Of a DNA stretch of 64,000 bases, positions 1-7,637 are shown one piece after another. This DNA comes from Planobispora rosea. GTDB lineage: Bacteria > Actinomycetota > Actinomycetes > Streptosporangiales > Streptosporangiaceae. Made by a program: the position numbers and the translations under genes. The stretch's first letter is position 1; each line of letters starts with the position of its first letter. The stretch spans positions 1 to 64,000 of the forward strand of contig NZ_BMQP01000034.1 in the NCBI RefSeq assembly GCF_014648175.1, given 5' to 3'. The notes beneath the pieces are model-generated. The model made no database searches. It was not told where the DNA came from and worked only from the letters and a program-made list of their open reading frames with translations.

Positions 1-207
1 GGCTGGAGAACCCGCCCGCACAGCACGACCATGTCCCCACCGAAGCCCCACCGAAGCCCCACCGAAGCTCCCACCGGAGAAGCACCCGCCCAGCCCGAGC
101 CGGGCACCGCACGGCGGCGCCGAACACCGCCGTCCTACGTCTCGCCGTACCGGCGTCGGCCCCTTGCCTGGATGCACGCCGTACCGGCGCCAGCCGAGCC
201 GTACTAA
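1..207 (+). CDS. possible 3' end of an upstream gene, proline-rich tail (partial)
   Basis: The reading frame is open from base 1 to a TAA at 205-207, has high third-position GC and encodes a Pro/Arg-rich tail ending PAPAEPY. It contains three tandem 11-bp units at 35-67. An internal ATG lies at 31 but has no ribosome binding site, so I read it as the disordered C-terminus of a gene that starts outside the window. It could be non-coding. No domain is recognisable. Bases 208-319 hold only the spacer before the next gene. Confidence 0.3.
   Translation, partial: GWRTRPHSTTMSPPKPHRSPTEAPTGEAPAQPEPGTARRRRTPPSYVSPYRRRPLAWMHAVPAPAEPY
35..67. repeat. three tandem 11-bp units
   Basis: The unit CCCCACCGAAG occurs three times in a row at 35-45, 46-56 and 57-67, without mismatch. 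It lies in the possible gene tail at the left edge. Confidence 0.8.
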
Positions 208-319
208 ACCTGGATGACCTGATTCGTTCATGTACGGGACACTCGCACTTCCGCCCGTCGTGCCAGGTCGTACCTAGCATCGCTGCTGAGCCGCACCCGT
301 CCGGAAGGCAGGTTCGCGC

Positions 320-1450
320 ATGAGGGTATGTGTCGGGACCATCGTCCACCACCCCGAAGACGCCCGGATCATGCATCGGCAGATCCGCGCGCTCCTCGAC
401 GCCGGACATGAGATCACCTATGTCGCGCCCTTCACCGACTTCAACGTCACCCCGGATCCGGGGATCCGGGCCGTGGACGTGCCCCGGGCGGTGGGGCGGC
501 GTCGCTGGCGGGCCATGAGGGCGGCGCGGCGGGCGCTCAGGCGGGGGGTCGAGGGCGCGGACCTGCTGCTCGTCCACGACATCGAACTCCTGCTGCGGCT
601 CCCCAGGCGCCGCCCCGTCACCGTCTGGGACGTGCACGGTGACACCGCCGCGTCCCTCGTGGCCGACGACCGCCTCCCCGGCCTCCTGCGCCGGGCGCTG
701 CCCGCGCTGGTCCGCCGTATCGAGGCCCGCGCCGAGCGCCGTCTCCGCCTGATCCTGGCCGAGGAGTCGCACCGGGAGCGGTTCACCGCCCCGCACCCCG
801 TGGTCCTCAACATCCCCCCCATGCCCCGGCGCCAGCCTCCCCCGCCGGGCCGGAACCGGGTCGTCTACGTGGGCCGGATCTCCCGGGAACGGGGTGTGGC
901 CGAGCAGATCGAGCTGGCCCGGAGGCTCGCCCCGTACGGGGTCAGGCTGGATCTGGTCGGTCCCGCCGACGCCGAGGTACGGCCGCTGCTGCGGGACGCG
1001 CAGCGTGAGGGCGTGCTCGACTGGTACGGGCACGTCCCCCACCGGCACGCGCTGCGGATGGCCGAGGGGGCGATCGCCGGGCTGTCGTTCCTGCACGACC
1101 TCCCCGCCCACCGCCGGGCGATGCCGGCCAAGGTCGTCGAGTACATGTCCAGGGGGATCCCGGTGGTCACGACCCCGCTCCCGGCCGCGGCCGACCTGGT
1201 CCGCCGGGTGGACTGCGGTGTCGTCGTGCCCTTCGGGGACGTGGACGCGGCGGTGGAGGCCGTACTGGCGCTGCGGGACGATCCCGGCGGGGCCTCGGCG
1301 ATGGGTGCGCGCGGCTACGCCGAGGCGGTACGCGGCTACGACTGGCCCGAGCAGGCGGAGGGCTTCGTCGGCCTGCTGGAGGAATGGGCGGGCAAACCCG
1401 TGACGAGCGGCCGTGAGCTTGGTCTACTTGAACCATGGCACGCCATCTGA
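320..1450 (+). CDS. GT4-family glycosyltransferase
   Basis: A 376-residue cytosolic GT-B fold glycosyltransferase. The N-terminal half begins MRVCVGTIVHHPEDARI with the usual nucleotide-free Rossmann domain. The C-terminal half has the GT4 donor-site pattern: VVYVGRISRERGV, DLVGPADAEV, then the segment AMPAKVVEYMSRGIPVVTT, which corresponds to the E-x7-E region binding the nucleotide-sugar phosphates. ATG 320 follows GGAAGG about 8 bases upstream. The donor and acceptor sugars cannot be read from sequence. Its end overlaps the next gene by 16 bp, so the two are probably co-transcribed. Its position beside a polyol-phosphate/GT2/LCP cluster suggests a role in envelope glycan assembly, which is inference. 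Confidence 0.88.
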   Translation: MRVCVGTIVHHPEDARIMHRQIRALLDAGHEITYVAPFTDFNVTPDPGIRAVDVPRAVGRRRWRAMRAARRALRRGVEGADLLLVHDIELLLRLPRRRPVTVWDVHGDTAASLVADDRLPGLLRRALPALVRRIEARAERRLRLILAEESHRERFTAPHPVVLNIPPMPRRQPPPPGRNRVVYVGRISRERGVAEQIELARRLAPYGVRLDLVGPADAEVRPLLRDAQREGVLDWYGHVPHRHALRMAEGAIAGLSFLHDLPAHRRAMPAKVVEYMSRGIPVVTTPLPAAADLVRRVDCGVVVPFGDVDAAVEAVLALRDDPGGASAMGARGYAEAVRGYDWPEQAEGFVGLLEEWAGKPVTSGRELGLLEPWHAI

Positions 1451-2172
1451 TCCAAGGTCGCGACGTGGCCATGCCGGTGCGTGTCCGGGATGCCACGATC
1501 TGCACCGCAGCCTACCTCGTGCGGGCCGACGCGGCCCGGGCGGTGATCGCGTACTCGGGGATGGACATCGCCGAGGTCCTGCCCGGCAGGACCGTCTGCT
1601 CGCTGGCGTTCGTCGACTACGTGGACGGCGACCTGGACACCTACCACGAGTTCGGGGTCGCCTTCATGGTCCGGCCGCCCGGGTCGGGGCCGGTGTCCCC
1701 CAAGGGACCGATCAGGAACCTGGCGGAGCTGCGCCGGTCCGGTACCGGGGTGTTCGTCCACTGGCTCCCCGTCGACCAGGGGTTCACCCTGGAGGCCGGG
1801 CGGACGATCTGGGGTTTCCCCAAGGAGCTGGCCGCCATCGATCTCCGGCTGTCCTCGCCGTACAAGCGGTGCATCGTGCGCAAGGACGACCGCCTGGTGA
1901 TCGACCTGCTGGTCAGGCCCGGGGTCCCGGTGACCGCCGCCGGCGCCACGTTCGCCCTCGACGCCTACAGCCACCTGGACGGCGTCACCCGGCACATCCC
2001 CTGGACCGCGTCCCCGCGCGGGATCCGCGTCCGCCCCGGCGGCGCGCTGGTCCGTCTCGGCAACCATCCCGTCGCCAGGGAGCTGAGCGAGCTGGGCCTG
2101 CCCAAGCGGGCGGTGATGACCGCCACCTGCTCCCGGACCGCGATGTCCTTCGGCGAGGCGAAGGAGCTGTAG
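1435..2172 (+). CDS. acetoacetate decarboxylase-like (ADC superfamily) protein
   Basis: A 245-residue protein of the acetoacetate decarboxylase superfamily. The signature region reads GRTIWGFPKELA. In classical decarboxylase a Schiff-base lysine is followed by a second lysine that lowers its pKa (PKK); here the second lysine is Glu (PKE). The Schiff-base lysine is therefore kept but the electrostatic partner is not, as in the superfamily branch reported to do aldol/dehydratase chemistry rather than decarboxylation. The family assignment is firm; the substrate is unknown. The ATG overlaps the preceding GT4 gene by 16 bp, implying translational coupling. The gene ends convergently with the PfkB-like gene. 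Confidence 0.8.
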   Translation: MARHLIQGRDVAMPVRVRDATICTAAYLVRADAARAVIAYSGMDIAEVLPGRTVCSLAFVDYVDGDLDTYHEFGVAFMVRPPGSGPVSPKGPIRNLAELRRSGTGVFVHWLPVDQGFTLEAGRTIWGFPKELAAIDLRLSSPYKRCIVRKDDRLVIDLLVRPGVPVTAAGATFALDAYSHLDGVTRHIPWTASPRGIRVRPGGALVRLGNHPVARELSELGLPKRAVMTATCSRTAMSFGEAKEL

Positions 2173-2227
2173 AAGGGAGCCGGGGAAGGGGGCCGAAGTC
2201 CTCGCGGCGGGCCGCGGCGGGCCGGTC

Positions 2228-2253
2228 GGTTACTTGTCGTTGGTTACTTGTCG
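2228..2253. repeat. 12-bp direct repeat duplicating the end of the PfkB-like gene
   Basis: GGTTACTTGTCG occurs at 2228-2239 and 2242-2253. The second copy contains the stop codon and last codons of the minus-strand PfkB-like gene; the first copy lies just past the stop. It looks like a small tandem duplication of the gene's last bases. Confidence 0.7.
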
Positions 2254-3140
2254 AGGTCCAGCAGGGGCAGTTCGTCCCTGGTGGGCAGGGACTGCCAGTC
2301 GCTCGGGCCTGAGGCGGCGAAGGCGGCCAGCAGCGCGCCGCGGCGCAGGCGGTCGGCGGGGTGCAGGCGCTCCAGCAGCGCGCTGAGATAGCCGGCGACG
2401 AAAGCGGCGCTCGACCCGCCGGGATCGACCACGGGCGCGCCGAGACCGGGCGCGTCGTGCCGCACGCCGTTCACCCGCACGCTCGCGCCCCGGGTGCCCC
2501 GGTTCACGATGACCTCCCGGTCACCGGTGAGGGCGGGCTTGACCAGGTCCAGCTCGCACTGCCGGACGAACAGCACGTCGGCGGCGCAGGCCAGCATGTT
2601 GAGGATCTCCTCGGCCTCCTTCAGATCAGGCCAGAGCCGCTCGTCGTAATCGACGGCCACCGAGATGGGCACCCCGGCGGTCCGCGCGGTCCGCACCGCG
2701 GCGTTCATGGCGTCACGCGCGTTCAGCGCGGCGGTGATACCGCTGACGTGCAGGATGCCCGCCTGGGTGACCCGGTCGACGGGGACGTTCCCCTGCGCCA
2801 GCCGGACGGCCGTCGGGTAGTAGGTGAGCCGGGCGGCCTGTCCGATCAGCGACTCCTTCAGGATCATCCCGGTCGGCGTGCCCTCCTCCACGCGGGCGTC
2901 GGAGACGTCCACGCCCTCGCCGCGTAACACCGACAGGATTCTGACGCCCAGTTCGTCCGCGCCGACCTTGCCCAGCCAGCTCACCGTGTGCCCGAGCCGG
3001 GTCATTCCGATGGCGACGGTCAGCTCGGCTCCGGTCACGTCCAGTCGTGCCTCGTGCTCATGACGGACCCGGCCACTGGTGACGACACCGAAAGCCTCGC
3101 CGAGGGTGTAGACGTCCACGTCGAGGCCCCTTCGCAACAT
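2244..3140 (-). CDS. PfkB-family (ribokinase-like) protein with lost catalytic motif
   Basis: A 298-residue member of the PfkB sugar/nucleoside kinase family. The N-terminal fold is normal (YTLGEAFGVV; GAELTVAIGMTRLGHTV, the first PfkB signature; KVGADELG). The C-terminal signature, normally DTTGAGDAF with the anion hole and catalytic Asp, reads DPGGSSAAF (bases 2400-2426, minus strand). The alignment needs no gap, so the catalytic Asp is Ala and GAG is GSS. The rest of the fold (AAFVAGYLSALLE) is intact and there is no frameshift, so this may be a binding or regulatory pseudokinase rather than decay. It is the last gene of the minus-strand cluster, 30 bp after the GT2 gene. Confidence 0.82.
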   Translation of the reverse strand: MLRRGLDVDVYTLGEAFGVVTSGRVRHEHEARLDVTGAELTVAIGMTRLGHTVSWLGKVGADELGVRILSVLRGEGVDVSDARVEEGTPTGMILKESLIGQAARLTYYPTAVRLAQGNVPVDRVTQAGILHVSGITAALNARDAMNAAVRTARTAGVPISVAVDYDERLWPDLKEAEEILNMLACAADVLFVRQCELDLVKPALTGDREVIVNRGTRGASVRVNGVRHDAPGLGAPVVDPGGSSAAFVAGYLSALLERLHPADRLRRGALLAAFAASGPSDWQSLPTRDELPLLDLDK

Positions 3141-3169
3141 CCGTACGGAAGATCCTCCCGTGCGGAGGA

Positions 3170-4081
3170 TCAGACGATGGGCGGGCGGCCCAGACGGAGC
3201 ATGCGCCAGGCCGTGTTCCAGCCCATGGGACGGCGCTCCCCCGCGGGTTCGCGCAGACCCTCGCGAAAGCCCTTGAACCAGGCACGCAGGGCCGGACGAG
3301 AGCGTTCGCGGAGCAGGGTGAGGACCACCCAGTTGAGAAGATAGAGGATGGCCAGGGACCAGGGCAGGTTACGACGCGCCAGCCAGACGCGGTTACGGGC
3401 GTTGAGCCGGTAGAAGTCGGCGTGACGGGTCGGCGGGACCTGCGGATGGTACATGATCGTCTTGGCGTCGTACTCGATCCGGTAGCCCTCGCCGAGCAGC
3501 CGCCAGGCCAGGTCGGTCTCCTCGTGCGCGTAGAAGAAGCGCTCGGGCAGGCCCCCGACCTGGAGGAAGGCGGAGCGACGGATGGCGCAGGCGCCGCCGA
3601 GGAAGGTGGTGACCGGCGAGGACCGCTCGGGGTCGCCCGCGCGCAGGCGGGGGACGTGGCGGCGCTGTCCGACGCCGCCGTCGGGGTCCATCACCCGGAA
3701 GGAGACGACCGCGAGGTCGTGCTCCGTGGAGAAACGCTCACGCAGGTGGGAGACGACGTCCATCGTCCCGTACCACCCGTCGTCGTCGAGGAAGAGCACC
3801 ACGTCGCCGGAGCACTCCTCGACACCGCGGTTGCGCCCGGCCGGGATTCCCGCGTTGTGCGCCAGCCGCACGGTCTTGATCGAGGCCCCCGAGCCCGGCG
3901 GCACGGTGACCGGGAGCTCCGGGACGTCGGCCCCGTTGCCGACGATCACCACCTCGACGTCGCCGTCGTCCTGGTTCAGGGCGGACTCGACCGCCCGGCC
4001 CAGCTCCGGGACCCGGTTGCCCATGGTGAGGATGACGCACGAGATCTTCAACGCGTCATCGCCTTGACGCGTCGAGAGCAC
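3170..4081 (-). CDS. GT2-family glycosyltransferase
   Basis: A 303-residue GT-A fold transferase. The N-terminus KISCVILTMGNRVPELGRAVES is the nucleotide-binding strand; VVLFLDDDGWYG holds the metal-binding DxD; FYAHEETDLAWRLLGEGY is the region carrying the catalytic base and acceptor loop. The layout resembles rhamnosyl- or galactofuranosyl-transferases of cell-wall synthesis. A hydrophobic helix near residues 245-262 (LAILYLLNWVVLTLL) suggests monotopic membrane attachment. GTG 4081 is the longest start; a TTG ten codons in (KISCVIL immediately after) is equally plausible. It sits between the PfkB-like and CDP-alcohol phosphotransferase genes on the same strand. The donor sugar is unknown. 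Confidence 0.85.
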   Translation of the reverse strand: MLSTRQGDDALKISCVILTMGNRVPELGRAVESALNQDDGDVEVVIVGNGADVPELPVTVPPGSGASIKTVRLAHNAGIPAGRNRGVEECSGDVVLFLDDDGWYGTMDVVSHLRERFSTEHDLAVVSFRVMDPDGGVGQRRHVPRLRAGDPERSSPVTTFLGGACAIRRSAFLQVGGLPERFFYAHEETDLAWRLLGEGYRIEYDAKTIMYHPQVPPTRHADFYRLNARNRVWLARRNLPWSLAILYLLNWVVLTLLRERSRPALRAWFKGFREGLREPAGERRPMGWNTAWRMLRLGRPPIV

Positions 4082-4247
4082 GTGCGGGACATACTTTCAT
4101 GATCACCGAGTCTGCTGGGTCGGGCTGTTCTGACGGAGGCGTGGCTCCGGGGTTCACCAGAGGACAAGCGTATCGGAACCGTCAACGAACACCCACCGAA
4201 CAGTGAGGTGTCCGCACCTACGACGCACCGCGACGCCGTCCGGTTCC

Positions 4248-5015
4248 TCATGAGAGCCGCCTGGACGCCAGGATGCTGACCAGATGCAGGACCGTCTGCA
4301 GGACGGCGACCGCGACGCAGGCCACCACCAGCACCCGGGTCGCGGTGAGCCCCCCGGCGACCAGGTCCCACACCGCGGCGGCCACCACCAGCAGCGAGAG
4401 TTCCACCGCCTGGACGATGCGGTGGAACCGCAGCGCCGCCGCGGCCTTCCTGGCCAGCCCCAGACCGCGCGACTGGAACTGCCCGGCGGCGGCCTCGGTC
4501 GCCGCCACCAGCCCGGAACGGGCCCGGGCCACGTCGACCAGGTCGGTCTCCGCCTTGATGAGGATCGCGCCGAGCGCCGCCGCGAAGCCCGCCACGGTGT
4601 ACCAGTCGGGGAGGGTCCCGGAGGCCCGGAAGCCCAGCCCGATCAGCAGGGCCGCCTCGGCGAAGTAGTGGCCGACCCGGTCGAGGTAGACGCCCGTGAT
4701 GGAGGTGCGCCCCGTCCAGCGGGCCAGTTCCCCGTCGGAGCAGTCGAGCAGCAGGTAGACCTGGATGAGCACGGCCGCGCCCACGGCCGCGCCGAGACCG
4801 GGCAGCGCCATGACGCCGCCCGCCGCCAGGCCGAACAGGATCATCAGCCAGGTGGTCTGGTTGGGCGTGATCGGCGTCTTGGCGAGGAACCAGGTGACGT
4901 AGATCGACAGCTTGCGCATGTAGAGCACGCCGGCCCAGTGCTCACCGCTGGCGCGGTCCATGGTCGAGTGCGGCTGTGCGACCGCGCGCAGCTCAGCGAC
5001 CGACGGCCCGGACAT
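4248..5015 (-). CDS. CDP-alcohol phosphotransferase (variant active site)
   Basis: A 255-residue polytopic membrane enzyme of the CDP-alcohol phosphatidyltransferase family, which condenses a CDP-activated alcohol with a second alcohol and releases CMP. The family motif DxxDGxxAR-x8-GxxxDxxxD is seen as DCSDGELAR then eight residues, then GVYLDRVGH (bases about 4663-4748). The first three Asp are present but the fourth, the proposed catalytic base, is His. About six hydrophobic helices follow. Its 5' end overlaps the dehydrogenase gene by 23 bp, a strong sign of one operon. The phospho-acceptor could be a polyol, inositol or glycerol derivative; the sequence does not tell. Confidence 0.87.
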   Translation of the reverse strand: MSGPSVAELRAVAQPHSTMDRASGEHWAGVLYMRKLSIYVTWFLAKTPITPNQTTWLMILFGLAAGGVMALPGLGAAVGAAVLIQVYLLLDCSDGELARWTGRTSITGVYLDRVGHYFAEAALLIGLGFRASGTLPDWYTVAGFAAALGAILIKAETDLVDVARARSGLVAATEAAAGQFQSRGLGLARKAAAALRFHRIVQAVELSLLVVAAAVWDLVAGGLTATRVLVVACVAVAVLQTVLHLVSILASRRLS

Positions 5016-6051
5016 AGTCCTCCACCCGATCCCTGATCTCCGACTCCGACAGGCGCAGGTGCTCCAGGATCGTGTAGCGCCCGGGGCGGGTCGAGGGCGC
5101 CAGCATGACCGCCGCGGTGAACTGCTCGGCGGTCAGCCCGACGTCTCCGGGGGTGACCGGCAGTTCGTGTCCGCGCAGGCACTCGACGACCTGGGTCAGC
5201 CGCCGCTCGTCCTCGCGGAGGAAGAAGCAGAAGGCGGCACCGATCCCGGCGAGCTCGCCGTGGTTGGAGGTGCCGGGGAAGAGCTGGTCCACGGCATGAA
5301 GGATCTCATGGTCCCCGCCGCTGGAGGGCCGGGATGACCCGGCGATGACCATCGACATTCCGGACAGGATGAGCGCTTCAGCCAGAACGGTGAGGAAAGC
5401 ATCGGACTCGATCGAGTCACGCCTGCCGATCACCGCCTCCGCCGCGGTGCGGGCCATCGAGCAGGCGAGGCCGTCGATCGGCTCGCCCCGCTCGGCGTTG
5501 CCCAGCTGCCAGTCCTCGATCGCCGACAGGTTGCTCACCACGTCGCCGACCCCGGAGCGGACCAGCGACGGCGGCGCGTCGTGCACGAAGTCGAGGTCGA
5601 CGACGATGGCCAGCGGCATGGGAACGCCGAAGGAGCCCTTGCCGCTCTCGTGGGTCAGCGACGCCACCGGCGAGCAGATCCCGTCGTGCGACAGGTTGGT
5701 GGCCACCGCCACCATCGGGATCCCCGCGAGGGACGCGGCGTACTTCGTCGCGTCGATCGTCTTGCCGCCGCCGATGCCGACGAGCGCCTCGTAGGCGCCC
5801 TTGCGCAGGTCGGCCCCGAGCGTCACCGCCGCGTCGACCGAGCCGTCGGCCACCCGGAAGACCTGGGCCTCACCGAGGGAGGGGGCGATCACCGAGGCGA
5901 TCCTGTCCCCCTGACCGGCGCCCACCGCCACCGCCACCCGCCCGGAGGTCGCCACCCGGCTGTCGGCCAGCAGCGAGCCGAGCTGCGCGATGGCGCCCCG
6001 CCGTACCTCCATGGTCAGCGGGGCGGGCAGCATCCTGGCTAGTATCGGCAC
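4993..6051 (-). CDS. glycerol-1-phosphate dehydrogenase family (AraM/EgsA-like) protein
   Basis: An iron/zinc-type dehydrogenase of the sn-glycerol-1-phosphate dehydrogenase branch, about 352 residues. Visible: the NAD(P)-binding GIGGGKTIDATKYAA, TNLSHDGICSPVAS, the metal ligands Asp in GVGDVVSN, His in SSGGDHEILH and His in TSNHGELAG. These match AraM/EgsA, which reduce dihydroxyacetone phosphate to glycerol-1-phosphate. I chose GTG 6051 because GGGAG lies five bases upstream and it overlaps the cytidylyltransferase gene by 13 bp; ATG 6033 is the alternative, and the frame is open to 6102. The product would supply a polyol phosphate for the adjacent cytidylyl- and phospho-transferases. Related dehydrogenases can use other keto-sugars. 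Confidence 0.83.
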   Translation of the reverse strand: MPILARMLPAPLTMEVRRGAIAQLGSLLADSRVATSGRVAVAVGAGQGDRIASVIAPSLGEAQVFRVADGSVDAAVTLGADLRKGAYEALVGIGGGKTIDATKYAASLAGIPMVAVATNLSHDGICSPVASLTHESGKGSFGVPMPLAIVVDLDFVHDAPPSLVRSGVGDVVSNLSAIEDWQLGNAERGEPIDGLACSMARTAAEAVIGRRDSIESDAFLTVLAEALILSGMSMVIAGSSRPSSGGDHEILHAVDQLFPGTSNHGELAGIGAAFCFFLREDERRLTQVVECLRGHELPVTPGDVGLTAEQFTAAVMLAPSTRPGRYTILEHLRLSESEIRDRVEDYVRAVGR

Positions 6052-6773
6052 GCGATCTCCCGCGCCTTCGCGAGGTCGTCGTGGTTGTCGACCTCGACCC
6101 ACGCGACGTCGCCGATGGGGGCGACCGCGATCTTCTCGCCGCGGGCGACCAGCTCCTGGTAGCCGTCCTCGTAGTAGAGCTGCGGGTCGCGCTCGAAGGT
6201 GGCCTGGAGCGCGTCGGCCAGGCGCCCGCCGACGCCCGGGCGGATCAGGGTCGCGCCGATGTACTCACCCGCCGCGGACGCGGGGTCCATCAGCTTGGTG
6301 ATCTGCTTCAGGTGGCCGTTCTCGTCGAGGGTGACCTTCATCTCCTCGTCGGCGAGCTTCTTCACGTCGTCCACCGCGAGCAGGATGTCGCTGGTGACCG
6401 GGGCCGACAGGAGCGTGTGCTCAACCGAGACCGGGTGCACCGTGTCGCCGTTGACCAGCAGCACGCCCTGGTCGAAGTAGTCGCGGGCGCACCACAGGGA
6501 GTAGGCGTTGTTCCACTCCTCGGCCTTGTCGTTGTGCACGAGGGTGAGCTTCACACCGTGCCGCCGCTCCAGTTCGGCCTTGCGCTCGTGTACGGCCTGC
6601 GCCTGGTATCCGACGATGACCACGACGTCGCGGAGATCGGCCGCCGCGAGGTTCCGCAGCGAGATGTCCATGATCGTGGTCTCACCGTCAACCGGCACGA
6701 GCGCCTTGGGCAGCGTGTCGGTGTACGGCCGCAGGCGTCGTCCGGCCCCGGCGGCCAGCACCATTCCCAGCAA
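6039..6773 (-). CDS. sugar/inositol-phosphate nucleotidyltransferase (IPCT-like)
   Basis: A 244-residue Rossmann-like nucleotidyltransferase. The N-terminal LAAGAGRRLRPYTDTLPKAL is the complete GxGxR...PK nucleotide-triphosphate motif. The metal Asp appear in VLLVNGDTVHP and in WVEVDNHDDLAKA. Overall it resembles inositol-1-phosphate or choline-phosphate cytidylyltransferases more than long glucose-1-phosphate enzymes. It would make a CDP- (or NDP-) alcohol in the cytosol for the CDP-alcohol phosphotransferases next door. TTG 6773 is preceded by GAGGAG at six bases; ATG 6764 is the alternative. It is separated from the upstream DUF5941 gene by 123 bp containing a hairpin. Confidence 0.83.
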   Translation of the reverse strand: MLGMVLAAGAGRRLRPYTDTLPKALVPVDGETTIMDISLRNLAAADLRDVVVIVGYQAQAVHERKAELERRHGVKLTLVHNDKAEEWNNAYSLWCARDYFDQGVLLVNGDTVHPVSVEHTLLSAPVTSDILLAVDDVKKLADEEMKVTLDENGHLKQITKLMDPASAAGEYIGATLIRPGVGGRLADALQATFERDPQLYYEDGYQELVARGEKIAVAPIGDVAWVEVDNHDDLAKAREIACRY

Positions 6774-6815
6774 CGTGCACTCCTCGTTCGAATGAGCCCC
6801 TCTGCGGGCACTCCT

Positions 6816-6842
6816 GGCCCAAAGGTTAGTTGCCTTTGGCCC
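6816..6842 (-). terminator. hairpin between DUF5941 and nucleotidyltransferase genes
   Basis: Arms at 6816-6825 and 6833-6842 pair over 10 bp with one mismatch around a 7-base loop. It lies just downstream of the DUF5941 gene and about 45 bp before the nucleotidyltransferase start, without a clear T-tract. It may be a weak terminator, an attenuator or an operator. Confidence 0.4.
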
Positions 6843-6896
6843 CTGATCGTGTAATCCGAGGTTTGCCGGGCGTTCTCGATCTGTGTGCCGAGCCGC

Positions 6897-7637
6897 TCAG
6901 TCGTCCGCGCCGAGCCCCCGGAGTCCGCGGAGCCCTGGGAGCCCGACGGAGTCCGTCTCCGGGCGCGACGTCGCCAGCCAGCAGGTGAGGCTCTCCCAGC
7001 CGAACAACACCCACAGGTAGATCGCCAGCAGCGCGAACAGCAGCGTCATCTGCCCGGTGAGACCGCCCAGGCTCAGCAGCAGCGTCCGCCCGTCCCAGCC
7101 GAGCCCGGCCACGGCCAGCCAGGTCGGCGGGTAGAGCCGCTGACGCACCCGGTAGACGACGTCGTAGTGGTGGAAGGCCAGCGCGCCGAGGAGCGTGAAG
7201 ACCAGCCACGGCGGCACCCCGTGGGCGAACCCGGCCGCGGCCGTGAAGCCGTACTCGGCCAGGCGCAGGATCGGCGGGACCAGCCAGTCGAGCCGCCCGC
7301 CGTGCGGGTGCGAGCTGCCGGGACCGGCCAGCAGCAACGCCACCGCCGGGGCGAACGCCGTCAGGCCGTCGGTCCCGGCCCCACCGAGGGCCAGGAGCAC
7401 GCCGGCGACGAACACGCCGACGAGCACGGGGGGAAGCGGGGGCAGCTGCCCGGACACCGGCCTGCCCATCATCCGGGACGCCGGCCCGTCGTCGCGGTAG
7501 GCCGCCACGGCGCTGCGCGGCACCTGCGTCATGCGCGCCGAGAACCGGGGGGATCCGGAGGGTCCGGAAGGCTCGGAGGACCCGGAAGGCCCTGAAGGTT
7601 CAGAGGGTCCGGAAGGTCCGGAAGGCGTCTTCGTCAT
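6897..7637 (-). CDS. DUF5941-type membrane protein
   Basis: A 246-residue protein whose ATG (7637-7635) overlaps the stop of the upstream phosphotransferase gene as ATGA. The first 30 residues are a low-complexity G/P/S/E repeat (TPSGPSGPSEPSGPSG) encoded by degenerate 9-bp DNA repeats. The rest has four or five hydrophobic helices (VLVGVFVAGVLLAL; FAPAVALLLAG; WLVFTLLGALAFHHYD; LFALLAIYLWVLFGW) and a conserved-looking HHYDVVYRVRQ segment. I associate this with DUF5941, found beside or fused to CDP-alcohol phosphotransferases in actinobacteria; that is from memory. The repeat tail looks like a linker from a once-fused protein. Function unknown; perhaps a membrane partner of the phosphotransferase. 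Confidence 0.7.
   Translation of the reverse strand: MTKTPSGPSGPSEPSGPSGSSEPSGPSGSPRFSARMTQVPRSAVAAYRDDGPASRMMGRPVSGQLPPLPPVLVGVFVAGVLLALGGAGTDGLTAFAPAVALLLAGPGSSHPHGGRLDWLVPPILRLAEYGFTAAAGFAHGVPPWLVFTLLGALAFHHYDVVYRVRQRLYPPTWLAVAGLGWDGRTLLLSLGGLTGQMTLLFALLAIYLWVLFGWESLTCWLATSRPETDSVGLPGLRGLRGLGADD
7555..7630. repeat. degenerate 9-bp tandem repeats encoding a GPS/EPS linker
   Basis: About eight imperfect copies of a GGTCCGGAA-like unit, in frame, give the Gly-Pro-Ser/Glu-rich N-terminus of the DUF5941 protein. Copy number of such arrays tends to vary between strains. Confidence 0.7.
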
